64,000 nucleotides of DNA from Eubacteriales bacterium (GCA_030526005.1 JAUNDP010000006.1:1-64000), one strand, 5' to 3'; shown: positions 9,172 through 18,793, numbered from the stretch's first letter. Notes: generated by a model not told the origin, from the letters alone. Translations and numbers: made by a program.

Positions 9172-10029
9172 TTATGAAAAATTACCATAGCAATCACAGC
9201 CAGATTTTCTCTGTCCTAACTGCCAAAACGCAACTGCGCTTGCCGCTGCCACATTCAGAGAATCTACTCCATGGGACATTGGGATTTTCACCGTATAATC
9301 ACACTGTGCAATCGTCTCCTGTGTGAGACCTTCTCCCTCCGATCCCAGTACTACCGCTAATTTTTCTGCTTCTCTCAATTTCGGATTATCAATGGAAATC
9401 GATTGATCGTTCAGCGCCATCGCTGCAGTCTGAAATCCAAATTTCTGAAGGAGCTGTATTCCTTTATACTGCTGCTCCGCCTTATGTTCCAAAAATGTCC
9501 ATGGAATTTGAAAAACAGTTCCCATACTGACTCGGATTGCGCGGCGATACAATGGATTGCTGCAATCGCTTGTGAGCAGAACGGCATCCATGTTCAATGC
9601 AGCGGCAGAACGGAAAATGGCTCCGATATTTGTCGGATTCATAATATTTTCCAGCACGGCAATTCTATAAGCGCCTGCGCATACTTCTTCTACAGATGGA
9701 AGCTTGGGACGGTACATTGCGCAGAGCGTTCCACGCGTCAGCTGAAACCCTGTCAGTTTCGTCAGCACATGAAATTCTGCTGTATACACAGGAACGTCTC
9801 CACATCTTTGAATCAGCTCTTTTGCCTCTCCTTCGATATGTCTATGCTCTGTCAGAAAAGAAATCGGTATACATCCTGCGTCCAGAGCACGTTCTATAAC
9901 CTTTGGACTTTCCGCAATAAAAATACCTTTTTCCGGCTCATGTCTGTTTAAGAGCTGTACTTCCGTCAATCTGGCATAGATATCCAGTTCCGGCGCCTCA
10001 AAATCGGTGATTTCAATAATATGTCTCAT
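9172..10029 (-). CDS. SpoU/TrmH-family RNA 2'-O-methyltransferase
   Basis: A 285-residue SPOUT-fold methyltransferase. An N-terminal substrate-binding domain (EKGIFIAESPKVIERAL) precedes the catalytic part with the three SpoU motifs: NPTNIGAIFRSAAAL, VLGSEGEGL and IPMSHGVDSLNVAAA. The family methylates ribose 2'-OH in rRNA or tRNA using S-adenosylmethionine, and the precise target cannot be assigned here. The ATG at 10029 has AAGGAG upstream. It stands alone, convergent with the upstream regulator, and is probably a housekeeping gene. Confidence 0.9.
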   Translation of the reverse strand: MRHIIEITDFEAPELDIYARLTEVQLLNRHEPEKGIFIAESPKVIERALDAGCIPISFLTEHRHIEGEAKELIQRCGDVPVYTAEFHVLTKLTGFQLTRGTLCAMYRPKLPSVEEVCAGAYRIAVLENIMNPTNIGAIFRSAAALNMDAVLLTSDCSNPLYRRAIRVSMGTVFQIPWTFLEHKAEQQYKGIQLLQKFGFQTAAMALNDQSISIDNPKLREAEKLAVVLGSEGEGLTQETIAQCDYTVKIPMSHGVDSLNVAAASAVAFWQLGQRKSGCDCYGNFS

Positions 10030-10232
10030 TTGTTTTCTCCTTTTATTTTTTTAAGAAATATTTTGCTTTTTAAATTTCCTCACCTTATAAAAATTGGTGA
10101 TTCTGTCTGTACTCCTGTTTTTTGTCATCAATACCGCTGTGTACATAAATCAGATACTCTTTTCTAATATATCATATACGCCGATCTATCCCAAATATAA
10201 ATATTAAAATTTCAGGACAAAGGATCTTCCTT

Positions 10233-10276
10233 CTAAAAAACGCTGCCGCACTAACTCTTTCTTTTAGCACGGCAGC
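10233..10276 (-). terminator. Terminator of the second GH3 operon
   Basis: On the minus strand an inverted repeat (GCTGCCG paired with CGGCAGC, with inner CTAA/TTAG) is followed by GTTTTTTAG, 35 bases after the GH3 stop. The rest of 10030-10310 is AT-rich and holds no gene I can support. Confidence 0.75.
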
Positions 10277-10310
10277 CTCCCTTTATAAAAATTTCATTCT
10301 ATTTTTTCTT

Positions 10311-13094
10311 TTATTCTGCTGTTGCTGCAGTTGCGGCAGGCGCCTCGTCTACTGCATCATACGCTCCAAGTAAGATAATACTTTCAAAGACATTTTCTGC
10401 ACATCGTTCGATCTCTCCCAATGATACGTCTCCCGCAACAAATCCTGTGATCAGTCCTGTGCTGTCGAGCAGCCAGGAGGAATATCCTGTCACAATATTT
10501 CCCTCTTCGTCATAGATATATTCGTCATCGTTTGTGTATCCTTCCGGCAGCTGCGGAATTTCAGCTTCTTCATATGGACGGTCGCAGGATTCCACTGTGC
10601 CATTTACGTCAAAGCAAGGCTCTGTCGCCGGAACGTACAAATTGTTAATCTTAAACAGAGAATAATCTCCATATTTTGTTCCACAATATTCACAGTAAAT
10701 TTCTCCGCTGTGTACCGTTCCATACCAGTTGTCTGTTGCGCCTTCTGTTGTGAATCCTTCCGGAAGGACAGGATCGCCGCGTCCTACAAGGCTTGGCATA
10801 CAAAGATCGCCCTGTGCGCGAAGCATACTTGCATTTCCATTATCTTTTCCGGATGCCCAGTCTGTCATGACAGATCCTGTAAATCCCCATTCCTCACGCA
10901 GTACGGTTGTCAAAAGTTCATAGTTTGTCGCCGCATAAGAACCGTTAATTTTATTATAAGAAGTCATAATAAACCATGGATCACTTTGTTCTGTCAGAAT
11001 CTCAAATGGTTTCAGATAGATTTCTCTCTGCGCGCGTTCTGTCACAATGGAGTCTCCGCCGCTGCGGCTGTATTCCTGATTGTTCAGGGCAAAATGTTTT
11101 ACAGCGACGCCTACGCCTGCAGACTGGATTCCTTTTGTCACCGCTGCGCCGCACTGTCCGGCAAGAACCGGATCTTCTGAATAATATTCAAAGTTACGTC
11201 CGCACAGAGGGTCTCTATGGATATTGATTGCAGGAGCCAGCCATACGCTGACCTGATTGTATTTTGCTTCTTTTCCGATTTCAGCGCCTGTCTGTTCCAG
11301 TAAGTCCAGATTCCATGTACAAGCCTGCATGGTTCCCATCGGGAAGTAGGTATTTCCCTGGTCGTCCTCATCCATTGTCAGACGCAGTCCGGCAGGGCCA
11401 TCTGCCATAACAGCAAAGTTTACGCCGCGGTTTTCCAATGTCTGGCCGATTCCGCCTGCCGCCCCAGCTGCTGATTCAGGGAAATAATGGTAATTATCCG
11501 TACGAACACCGTAGATTCCTCCAAAGATCTGAACAAGTTCCGGAAGTGTAAACTGAGAGATAAACTCTTCCATTGCAGCAGATCCATCTGCCACATGCCC
11601 CAGTTTGATTCCTTTGTCCACTCCTGTCAGTTCATAGGATTCCAGATCTGTATCCCATTTTTCTTCTATCTTATTGTCCTCTGAGCGCAAAGCCGCTTTT
11701 TCCATGCTCATCACATAGTTTCCTTCTTCATCCTGAACAGCCTTTGCCACATCAAATGCAAATGTCGGCGCCAGAACTTCTGTCAGTTCTTCTGTCACAA
11801 CAAGCTCGTCCACTGTATATGTCGTCACAGGTTCCTTCTCTTTCACGGTTGATCCCACATAGATCTCATAATCTCCTGCCTCCAGCACATAGCTGTTCTC
11901 ACAGCCTGTCACACCTGAGTCGTCATAGGAAGCCATATCTGCCACATCAAAAGACAGATCTAATGTGCAGCTCTCTCCCGGAGCCAGTTCCGGTGTCTTT
12001 GCAAATGCTCCCATCTCATATGCCGGATTTCCAAGCGTTCCCACAGGCGCGCTGTAGTAAGCCTGAATGACTTCTTTTCCGCTGCAGTCTCCTGTGTTTG
12101 TGACATCTACACGGATTTCAACCTTATCATTTTCTACTTTTGCTTCTTTTACTTCATATTCGAATGTTGTATAGCTCAGTCCATATCCAAATTCATAGCG
12201 GACTGCCTCCGGATCAAATGTCTCAAAATAGCGGTATCCAACGTAGATGTCTTCCCCATAGATCGGATTTACCACATTTATTCCAAAAGAGGAGCTTGCC
12301 ACGCTCTGTGCCGGATAGGAATCGTACTCATATGCCCAGCTGTCCATCATGCTTCCGGAAGGGTTAATCTCACCTGTCATAATTTTTCCGATTGAGATTG
12401 CGCCATATCCGCCCGGCTGCCATGCTTCCAAAACTGCATTGACGCCGTATGTCTCAATCCAGCTTGTGTCAACCATACCGCCTGTATTTAAAATAACGAC
12501 AACCTTGTCAAAAGAATCGCTTACAGAGGCAAGCAGTTGTTCCTCGCCTTCTGAGAGATACCAGTCTCCCTCGATTGCCTGACGGTCTCCGCCTTCACTG
12601 GAGTTGCGTCCGAAAATGACAACAGCAACGTCGCTGCGCTGTGCAATCTCATCCATATTTAATCCATCAATCGGCATTTCCGGCTGAGACGCTCCATTTC
12701 CCATTGTTCCGAATGTGCTGCTGTCACCCTCGGCGGAGTTGGCTGCACACCATTCTTCATATGTCTTATATAATTCCTGATCGTATGAAATACCAGCCTC
12801 TTCAAATCCTTGTATAAAGTTATAAGAAGCCTTTGTGTGAACCGTTCCTGATCCGCCGCCTCCCTTGCTGATATCAATCTGTGTTCTTCCAAACACTGCA
12901 ACGTTTGTCTCATCTTTCTGAATCGGTAAAATTCCGTCGTTTTCCAACAGAACTGCTCCCTCTGCCGCTACCTGCAGCGCTACGCTCTTTGCATCAGATT
13001 CCGGATCTAAATTTCCTGCACAGCTGACCATCGGCGCCGCCGTCATCGTCATTGCCATCGCCATCATCATCGCCATGACTTGTTTTCTTTTCAT
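10311..13094 (-). CDS. Exported GH3 glycoside hydrolase, permuted domain order (paralogue)
   Basis: A 927-residue protein with the same permuted layout as the enzyme at 1676-4423. After a signal peptide (possibly a lipoprotein, PMVSCAG) come the GH3 C-terminal sandwich, an Fn3-like section and the TIM-barrel. The barrel carries GRNFEYYSEDP, KHFALNNQE and the nucleophile Asp in VMTDWASG. An extra segment of about 80 residues near the C-terminus carries two CxxC-like pairs (SGEIYCEYCGTKYG) that could bind a metal. The start at 13094 has GGAGG upstream; the longer reading is unlikely. It is last in an apparent operon after the sensor protein, kinase and regulator. Confidence 0.87.
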   Translation of the reverse strand: MKRKQVMAMMMAMAMTMTAAPMVSCAGNLDPESDAKSVALQVAAEGAVLLENDGILPIQKDETNVAVFGRTQIDISKGGGGSGTVHTKASYNFIQGFEEAGISYDQELYKTYEEWCAANSAEGDSSTFGTMGNGASQPEMPIDGLNMDEIAQRSDVAVVIFGRNSSEGGDRQAIEGDWYLSEGEEQLLASVSDSFDKVVVILNTGGMVDTSWIETYGVNAVLEAWQPGGYGAISIGKIMTGEINPSGSMMDSWAYEYDSYPAQSVASSSFGINVVNPIYGEDIYVGYRYFETFDPEAVRYEFGYGLSYTTFEYEVKEAKVENDKVEIRVDVTNTGDCSGKEVIQAYYSAPVGTLGNPAYEMGAFAKTPELAPGESCTLDLSFDVADMASYDDSGVTGCENSYVLEAGDYEIYVGSTVKEKEPVTTYTVDELVVTEELTEVLAPTFAFDVAKAVQDEEGNYVMSMEKAALRSEDNKIEEKWDTDLESYELTGVDKGIKLGHVADGSAAMEEFISQFTLPELVQIFGGIYGVRTDNYHYFPESAAGAAGGIGQTLENRGVNFAVMADGPAGLRLTMDEDDQGNTYFPMGTMQACTWNLDLLEQTGAEIGKEAKYNQVSVWLAPAINIHRDPLCGRNFEYYSEDPVLAGQCGAAVTKGIQSAGVGVAVKHFALNNQEYSRSGGDSIVTERAQREIYLKPFEILTEQSDPWFIMTSYNKINGSYAATNYELLTTVLREEWGFTGSVMTDWASGKDNGNASMLRAQGDLCMPSLVGRGDPVLPEGFTTEGATDNWYGTVHSGEIYCEYCGTKYGDYSLFKINNLYVPATEPCFDVNGTVESCDRPYEEAEIPQLPEGYTNDDEYIYDEEGNIVTGYSSWLLDSTGLITGFVAGDVSLGEIERCAENVFESIILLGAYDAVDEAPAATAATAE

Positions 13095-13272
13095 CTTTTC
13101 ATTCCTCCGTTTTTCTTTTATACTCTCTGCCAAAGTACTGCGCGCTTTTCCTTTGTTTTGTCGTTCTTTATTAACGTAAACACACCATAAAAGATTTCAG
13201 ATGAAAAGTCAATTCTTTCGGCGGAAGACAAAAAGATCTCCGAGAAAATCAAAAGATTTCCCACTTCATCTC

Positions 13273-13980
13273 TTATTTTCTGTACTGTGCCGGCGACACT
13301 TGATAGTATTTCTGAAAAACGCTGCTAAAATGTTTTGCATCTCTATATCCGACCATCTCTGAAATCTGCGCAACTGTATATTCCGCGTCATCCAAAAGTC
13401 GTTTTGCATTCTCCATCCGCACATTTGTCACATATTCGCTGAAATTGACTCCCGTCTCTTTCTTAAACAGCGTGGAAAAATAGCTTGGGCTCACATACAC
13501 ATGAGAAGCCACGCTGTCCAGGGTCAGATGCTTGTCAAAATTTAAATCTATATATCCCTTTGCCGTCTGGATCAGCTTTCGGTAGGATTCCTCCTTATGT
13601 TCCGGCATTTTTAGTTTTTCCAGCACCAGCTTCAGCGTCTTTACAAGTTCCGCTCTGCTCACTGGCTTAGGCAAAAAGTCTTCTGCGCCGAGTTGGATTG
13701 CTTTTCTGGCATACTCAAAACTTGTATGCGAGCTTATGATAATAAAATGTGTCGGCATCCCTGCTTCCAGCGTTTTTGCAATAATCTCAAGTCCTGATTT
13801 TCCCGGCATCCGAATGTCCGTAATCACAATCTCAGGCTGAAAAGTCAGAACCATCTCATATAATTCATCCCCATTTTTTGCACATCCAGAAAGCGTCAGC
13901 CCAAACCGCTTCCAGTCAATCATATGCTGCAATAATGTCAATGCCAGCGGCTCGTCATCCGCCAAAACTACTTTTACCAT
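13273..13980 (-). CDS. Response regulator with AraC HTH (short form)
   Basis: A 235-residue regulator. The receiver domain has the acidic pair in LADDEP, the phospho-acceptor Asp in ITDIRMPGKSG and the conserved Lys in LPKPVS. It is joined by a short linker to an AraC-type HTH (YVSPSYFSTLFKKETGVNF, then YRDAKHFSSVFQKYYQ). It lacks the long middle region of the paralogue at 7910. The start overlaps the kinase stop by seven bases, which indicates translational coupling. The likely target is the downstream GH3 gene. Confidence 0.9.
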   Translation of the reverse strand: MVKVVLADDEPLALTLLQHMIDWKRFGLTLSGCAKNGDELYEMVLTFQPEIVITDIRMPGKSGLEIIAKTLEAGMPTHFIIISSHTSFEYARKAIQLGAEDFLPKPVSRAELVKTLKLVLEKLKMPEHKEESYRKLIQTAKGYIDLNFDKHLTLDSVASHVYVSPSYFSTLFKKETGVNFSEYVTNVRMENAKRLLDDAEYTVAQISEMVGYRDAKHFSSVFQKYYQVSPAQYRK

Positions 13981-15494
13981 ATTTTCCCCCTGCCTTGTTC
14001 TTCTTTGTCTATGCGCTGCATCTGCGCCGGAAAACTTACGATCACATTCGTTCCTTTTCCTGTTTCACTCTCAATCTCACACGTCACCGCTCTGTGAAAA
14101 TACATCTTCAGCCGCTGTATCGTATTATTTATTCCAATTCCCTGCGTGTCATCGTATTCATTCTGTTCCAGCCGCGCACGAATTTCCTCCAATCGTTCCT
14201 TTGAAAATCCTACTCCGTCATCTGTCACACGAATGTGAATCATCTCCCCTGTCTTCCATGAGGTCACGCAGATTTTTCCGCCCTCCTTCACAGGCATTAT
14301 GCCATGGATCAGCGCATTTTCACACAGCGGCTGCAAAATCATAGAAGGAATCTGTGCCTTTTTACATTCCTCCTCACACTCGATGAAAAAATTCAGTCGT
14401 TGTGCAAATCTGTGTTTCTGGATCATCAGATAATCTTCCACATTTTGAAATTCTTCCTCCAGCGTCACGATTTTATCCAGCTTGCTCAGTGAGTAGCGTA
14501 GATAATCGGCTGTCTGAAAAATCATGTCCAGGGTCTGATCGGCTCCTTCTTCCGCGGCCTGTCCTCCGATCACATTTAACGCATTGAACAGAAAATGGGG
14601 ATTGACACGGGACTGCAGTGTCAGAAGCTGCGCGTGTTCCAGCCTCGCTTTCATCTTAGCTTCCTTCACTCCTGCCTCTTTTAAGCGCCGCTCTATCTCC
14701 TTTTGTATCTTTAACTGTTCAATCTGCATATTTATCATCTGAAGCATCCGATAAAAAGCCTTTGTCAGCACGGTTACCTCGTTCCTGTCTTTTTTTACCA
14801 TCTCAAACTCTTCATCTGATATCTGGGTATCCCATTTGCCATCACAGATTTTTTCAGCCCGATTTGTCAGCAATGTCAGATTTCTCGTAATTCTTTTTGA
14901 AAAACTCATCAGAAAAGCAATGCACACAGCCAGCAGCATGACTCCTGCAATCACTGTCACACGTTCTGTCACTTTCTGGATCTCTTTTAGTTTTTTCTGA
15001 CATTCGATTCTGTCCTGATCGACTGCCGCTGTATACTGCCCCATCAATCCGTCCATCAAACTGATATGTTCTGCCGATTCCTGATACCTGGCTAAAAACT
15101 GTCCTGTTCCCGCTTCTGTCTCTGTCAAAATACGGTTTGCACTTTGTATGTACGCTTCTACCATATAGGAAAGATCTGTGAAAATCGGCTGATTTAAATA
15201 GTGCGACAGTTCATCTGCCGCCGTTTTTATCTCCTGTAAAATACTGCCGCATCGCTCTTTTAACTCTTCCTTTCGTCCCTGGGCATAAGTATACAGGCTG
15301 CCGTCCGCCCCATGAAGTCCGTTCACAACAACAGAAAACTGATGCTGAATTTCCAGCAAACGGTTTTGCTGTCCGACGATATAACGGCTGCTCGCCCAGA
15401 ATCCCAGAAAAAACAGAACAAAAAAGGCAGACAGGAAAATACCGAACAGAAAAATCTTTTTATTCAATGAAAAAAATTTCTTTTTACGGTTCAT
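13974..15494 (-). CDS. Sensor histidine kinase, LytS/YesM family
   Basis: A 506-residue membrane kinase with two transmembrane helices (about residues 13-33 and 180-200) around an extracytoplasmic helical sensor, then HAMP and coiled-coil. The phospho-acceptor His lies in RVNPHFLFNALN. The HATPase domain has DDGVGF and the GIGINNTIQRL box. The ATG at 15494 is chosen for the GGAGGAGG six bases upstream; a longer reading of 31 extra codons overlaps the preceding gene. It overlaps the upstream sugar-binding gene by 11 bases. It presumably reads the ligand state of that binding protein. Confidence 0.88.
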   Translation of the reverse strand: MNRKKKFFSLNKKIFLFGIFLSAFFVLFFLGFWASSRYIVGQQNRLLEIQHQFSVVVNGLHGADGSLYTYAQGRKEELKERCGSILQEIKTAADELSHYLNQPIFTDLSYMVEAYIQSANRILTETEAGTGQFLARYQESAEHISLMDGLMGQYTAAVDQDRIECQKKLKEIQKVTERVTVIAGVMLLAVCIAFLMSFSKRITRNLTLLTNRAEKICDGKWDTQISDEEFEMVKKDRNEVTVLTKAFYRMLQMINMQIEQLKIQKEIERRLKEAGVKEAKMKARLEHAQLLTLQSRVNPHFLFNALNVIGGQAAEEGADQTLDMIFQTADYLRYSLSKLDKIVTLEEEFQNVEDYLMIQKHRFAQRLNFFIECEEECKKAQIPSMILQPLCENALIHGIMPVKEGGKICVTSWKTGEMIHIRVTDDGVGFSKERLEEIRARLEQNEYDDTQGIGINNTIQRLKMYFHRAVTCEIESETGKGTNVIVSFPAQMQRIDKEEQGRGKIW

Positions 15495-16440
15495 ACTCTT
15501 CCTCCTCCAGATCCTGATCTGTGAGCGGAATACATTCAAACGCTGCATCATCGCCGCTCTCCATCGTTCGGTCTGCCGCAAGCGCAATCAGCTGCTGTGC
15601 GCACGCCTTTCCGATTGCTTCCGTGTCTTGCGCCAGCGTCACATCAATCGCTTCCTTTCTCAAATCTTCCTCGATGCGCTGATTTTTGTCATATGTAATC
15701 ACCATCATCTGATCTTTCAGCCCCATCTCTTCCACCACGTCCGCCGCTGCCTGCCCTGAGACTGCCTCTGCGCAGAACAGCGCCTCCAGATCTGGATTTT
15801 CTTCCAAAAGAATTTCAATCTTTTCGATTGCAGTCAGCGAATCATATGTCGTCTCACAGTATGCTGTGATATTCATCTTATTTTCCTTTGCGGCAGCCTC
15901 AAATCCGTCCAGCCGCGCCCCGACGCTGCGCAGTCCTGTTCCTAAACTTGGCGCAAGCACAGCCACTTTTGCTTCTTTTCCTTTTTCATTCAATATAATC
16001 TCTGCCGCCTGGATTCCTCCTCCATAGTTGTCTGTTCCAATATATGCAAATCGCCCGCTGTCCTCCACGTCTCCATCCACCATAAGGATGCGGATATCGT
16101 GGTCGGTCAGACTTTTGTATCCAGCCCTTGCCTCCTCGGAATCCACGCCATAGCAGATCATGACATCTGCTCTCATGTTGACTGCCGCTTTCATCGATTG
16201 CGTCATCGACAGATTTTCCGTCCCGTAACAGCTCAGCGCCACCTCCGGATGATCCTCCAGATTTCTCTGTATACTTTGTGCGATCTGCTGCATGATATTA
16301 ATGTCTTGTATCCAGGTCTGTTCCTGATAAAAAATGACCGCCCGCAGAGGAGCGCTTGCCTCTTCTGCGTCTGCCGCCGTTGCTGACATCATCATCACAG
16401 CGGTGCCAAACAGAAACATACTTTTTTTCTTTCTCATCAT
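15484..16440 (-). CDS. Periplasmic sugar-binding protein (LacI/RbsB-like), probable sensor partner
   Basis: A 318-residue exported protein with a short signal peptide (cleavage near ADA|EE) and a type I periplasmic binding fold. Diagnostic stretches are IGTDNYGGGIQAAEIIL and the segment around RLDGFEAAAKE. The start at 16440 has GGTGGGG just upstream; an adjacent ATG at 16437 is possible. No ABC transporter genes accompany it. It is the first gene of a sensor, kinase, regulator, GH3 series on one strand, so it more likely feeds ligand information to the kinase than to a transporter (inference). Confidence 0.82.
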   Translation of the reverse strand: MMRKKKSMFLFGTAVMMMSATAADAEEASAPLRAVIFYQEQTWIQDINIMQQIAQSIQRNLEDHPEVALSCYGTENLSMTQSMKAAVNMRADVMICYGVDSEEARAGYKSLTDHDIRILMVDGDVEDSGRFAYIGTDNYGGGIQAAEIILNEKGKEAKVAVLAPSLGTGLRSVGARLDGFEAAAKENKMNITAYCETTYDSLTAIEKIEILLEENPDLEALFCAEAVSGQAAADVVEEMGLKDQMMVITYDKNQRIEEDLRKEAIDVTLAQDTEAIGKACAQQLIALAADRTMESGDDAAFECIPLTDQDLEEEEYEP

Positions 16441-16560
16441 TCCCCACCTTTTCGTTTGTTCTTCCCCATGAATCACCTTGTCTGCATGTAATCGGCTTCC
16501 CAACTATACTTTAATAAATTGTATCATATAATATCTCTGTTACGCCAAAATATTTTTCTG

Positions 16561-17352
16561 TCAACTTTCAAATTCAAAACTCGCCTGTCTTGAATGCAAA
16601 TGAAAGATAATCTCTTTTTTTCTGTAAAATCGAAATTCCGCATCACACGAAGCCGTCTCCAGAATCGTTCTTTTCATCTCGCCATTTTGAGGCGCATTTA
16701 ATTCCTGACCATTCTGCCCTTTTATTTTTATCTCCAATCTGTATTTCCCCTGTCTCAGCACAATTTTATCTTTTGTACATACAACGACTCGAACACCCAG
16801 ATACGTTGCCATTCTGTATTCTTTTCCTTTGTATTGAATCACACAGATGCACCCTCGAAATTTCAGACCGAAAAATGGTATCGTCGCCACTGCTGCCATG
16901 ATGGAGCACGGCTCTTTGAAATCATTTGCCTGTATCCAGGTATACTTCGTTGGAAAAGATCTTCCGCTGTCTTTTTCAATATATCCTTTTCCGCCTGTAA
17001 AGTCGATGACGGTTCCATTTAATTCTACTTTTCCTTCCAGTCTGTGCCACATACTGACCACGCCATGACTGCACTCCATCGAAAAAAAGCGAAACGGTCC
17101 CATGATATCATATCGAATCGGAGACAACTCCCGATATCGGATTTTTCCTCTCAGAACAAGCTGCGGTGTTTTTATATTCAAAATGATTCCTTTATCGGAA
17201 AACAGATTTCCTTTCTGATATGGCGCTTTCCAGACATGATCCTGTGTGATCACCTGGATAAACGATTCCGATTCAGAATGTCCTGCGATGATACACAGCG
17301 TGTCTTTCCCTTTCTGGTGTTTGTAATAAAATCCTTCAAAATATTTATTCAA
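16561..17352 (-). CDS. Tocopherol cyclase-like family protein
   Basis: About 263 residues, no signal peptide, predicted all-beta. The opening (NKYFEGFYYKHQ) and the TGGKGYIEKDSGRSFP and TWIQANDF stretches match the bacterial branch of the tocopherol-cyclase-like family (lipocalin-like fold). Firmicutes make no tocopherol, so the real substrate is unknown. Three starts are possible: TTG 17352 (nine bases after GGAG, preferred), ATG 17361 (site too close) and TTG 17382. All overlap the stop of the FAD/Rieske oxidoreductase, so the two are translationally coupled and probably act together. Confidence 0.75.
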   Translation of the reverse strand: MNKYFEGFYYKHQKGKDTLCIIAGHSESESFIQVITQDHVWKAPYQKGNLFSDKGIILNIKTPQLVLRGKIRYRELSPIRYDIMGPFRFFSMECSHGVVSMWHRLEGKVELNGTVIDFTGGKGYIEKDSGRSFPTKYTWIQANDFKEPCSIMAAVATIPFFGLKFRGCICVIQYKGKEYRMATYLGVRVVVCTKDKIVLRQGKYRLEIKIKGQNGQELNAPQNGEMKRTILETASCDAEFRFYRKKEIIFHLHSRQASFEFES

Positions 17353-18649
17353 CTTCTGCATCTCCTGTCGCCGGATTATCAATCAAACTGCCATCTTTTT
17401 CAAAACGTGACCCATGGCACGGGCAGTCCCATGTATGTTCCTGCTTATTCCATTTCAGCGCGCATCCCATATGCGGGCATCGCCTCAAAGACGGCGTCAG
17501 CAGATTAAGCGCTGCCTCTGCGCCATTTAAAAACAGCTGCGGTTTCCAGATGCTTCGGTACGGCAAAAATAACTCCTGCCACTCGTGCCCTTTTTCCATC
17601 ACCAGATCGCACAGCAGCATGGCAGCGACCATGGATGAAGTCATGCCCCACTTGTTAAACCCAGAAGCAACATATAAATCAGGCGTCCTTTTTGAGTACT
17701 GCCCAATATATGGAACATTGTCAAGGCTCATACAGTCCTGGGTCGCCCAGGCATACTTTTCCGTCGCTGACGGATAGCACGCGGCTGCAAACTCTCTCAG
17801 CTCCTGCCAGCCTCCGCCTGTCTTTCCCGTTCGGTGACTGCCTCCGCCTACAAAAAGCAAATTTTTATAATCTCGAAATGACATCCCCGTCTTTGATTCA
17901 TCGACATACATTCCATGGACATGAGGCGCATTCTCAAGCGCCAGCACATAAGAACGGTGCTGATACAGCTTCATAAAGTAACTTCCATGTTTATTTAAAA
18001 ATGGAAAGTGCGTCGCCACAATCATCTTTTTCGCTGTCACCTGCCCATGATCGCTCCACGCCGTATCAGGCGAAAGATCCCTTATAAATGTGTGTTCATA
18101 TATCTTCAGATCTTTTGATATCGCTTCCAGAAATTTCAGAGGATGAAACTGCGCCTGTCTCGGAAATTTGATCGCTCCCTCCGTCTCGAACGGCAGCGGC
18201 AGTTCCTCACAAAATTCAGCCGAAAAGCCAAGTGAATTTACGGCAGTCACTTCTCTTTCTATTTTGTCTCGGTCCAGAAGAGAGTAGACAAACGCATCTT
18301 TTTCCTCAAAATCACAGTCGATTTCTCCTGCAAGTTCCCTGTATTTCTCCAGCGCTCTCTCATTTGCCTGAAGATAGAAAAGCGCTTTCTCTTTTCCCTT
18401 TGACCGGATCAGCTTATCATAAATCAATCCATGCTGAGATGTAATTTTCGCCGTTGTATTTTTTGTGATGCCGCTGCCGATCGTGTCCGCTTCGACAAGC
18501 AGGCAGTCCACTCCTGCGTTCTTTAAAAAGTAAGCGCATAAAACTCCGCACAGACCGCCTCCAATAATCAGCACATCTGTTTTTTTACTTCCCTCTAATG
18601 TTTGAAACTCATGCTTTTTTTGGCTGTCCAGCCAGACCGATTCTGCCAT
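17345..18649 (-). CDS. FAD-dependent oxidoreductase with C-terminal Rieske domain
   Basis: A 434-residue two-domain protein. The N-terminus is a DAO-type FAD domain with the dinucleotide motif (VLIIGGGLCGVLCAYFLK). The C-terminal 45 residues form a short Rieske [2Fe-2S] domain with CPHMGC and CPCHGS, supplying two Cys and two His ligands. This fusion resembles the YhfW-type group of oxidoreductases in Firmicutes. I start at ATG 18649 because GGAGGG lies four bases upstream. It is coupled to the tocopherol-cyclase-like gene downstream. The substrate is not predictable; the Rieske centre suggests electron transfer from the flavin. Confidence 0.87.
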   Translation of the reverse strand: MAESVWLDSQKKHEFQTLEGSKKTDVLIIGGGLCGVLCAYFLKNAGVDCLLVEADTIGSGITKNTTAKITSQHGLIYDKLIRSKGKEKALFYLQANERALEKYRELAGEIDCDFEEKDAFVYSLLDRDKIEREVTAVNSLGFSAEFCEELPLPFETEGAIKFPRQAQFHPLKFLEAISKDLKIYEHTFIRDLSPDTAWSDHGQVTAKKMIVATHFPFLNKHGSYFMKLYQHRSYVLALENAPHVHGMYVDESKTGMSFRDYKNLLFVGGGSHRTGKTGGGWQELREFAAACYPSATEKYAWATQDCMSLDNVPYIGQYSKRTPDLYVASGFNKWGMTSSMVAAMLLCDLVMEKGHEWQELFLPYRSIWKPQLFLNGAEAALNLLTPSLRRCPHMGCALKWNKQEHTWDCPCHGSRFEKDGSLIDNPATGDAEVE

Positions 18650-18744
18650 GATTCCCTCCATCTGTTCAAGTTACTTCTATTCTCTCCCAGATTTTAAAAT
18701 CTATTCCGGACAGCAGATATCGCCACTCACACATTCAAAAAATA

Positions 18745-18782
18745 TAAGAAAAGACTGCGCACTAATTACTTAGTGCGACAGC
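18745..18782 (-). terminator. Terminator after the ABC-3C cassette
   Basis: CTGTCGCACTAA pairs with TTAGTGCGCAG over a four-base loop on the minus strand, followed by TCTTTTC, 12 bases past the DUF2326 stop. Confidence 0.7.
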
Positions 18783-18793
18783 CTCTTCCTGCT

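Noticed and set aside
9403-9951. 182-codon frame antisense to the RNA methyltransferase
   Set aside because: It is a shadow of a gene with all three SpoU motifs; there is no family resemblance and no start signal.
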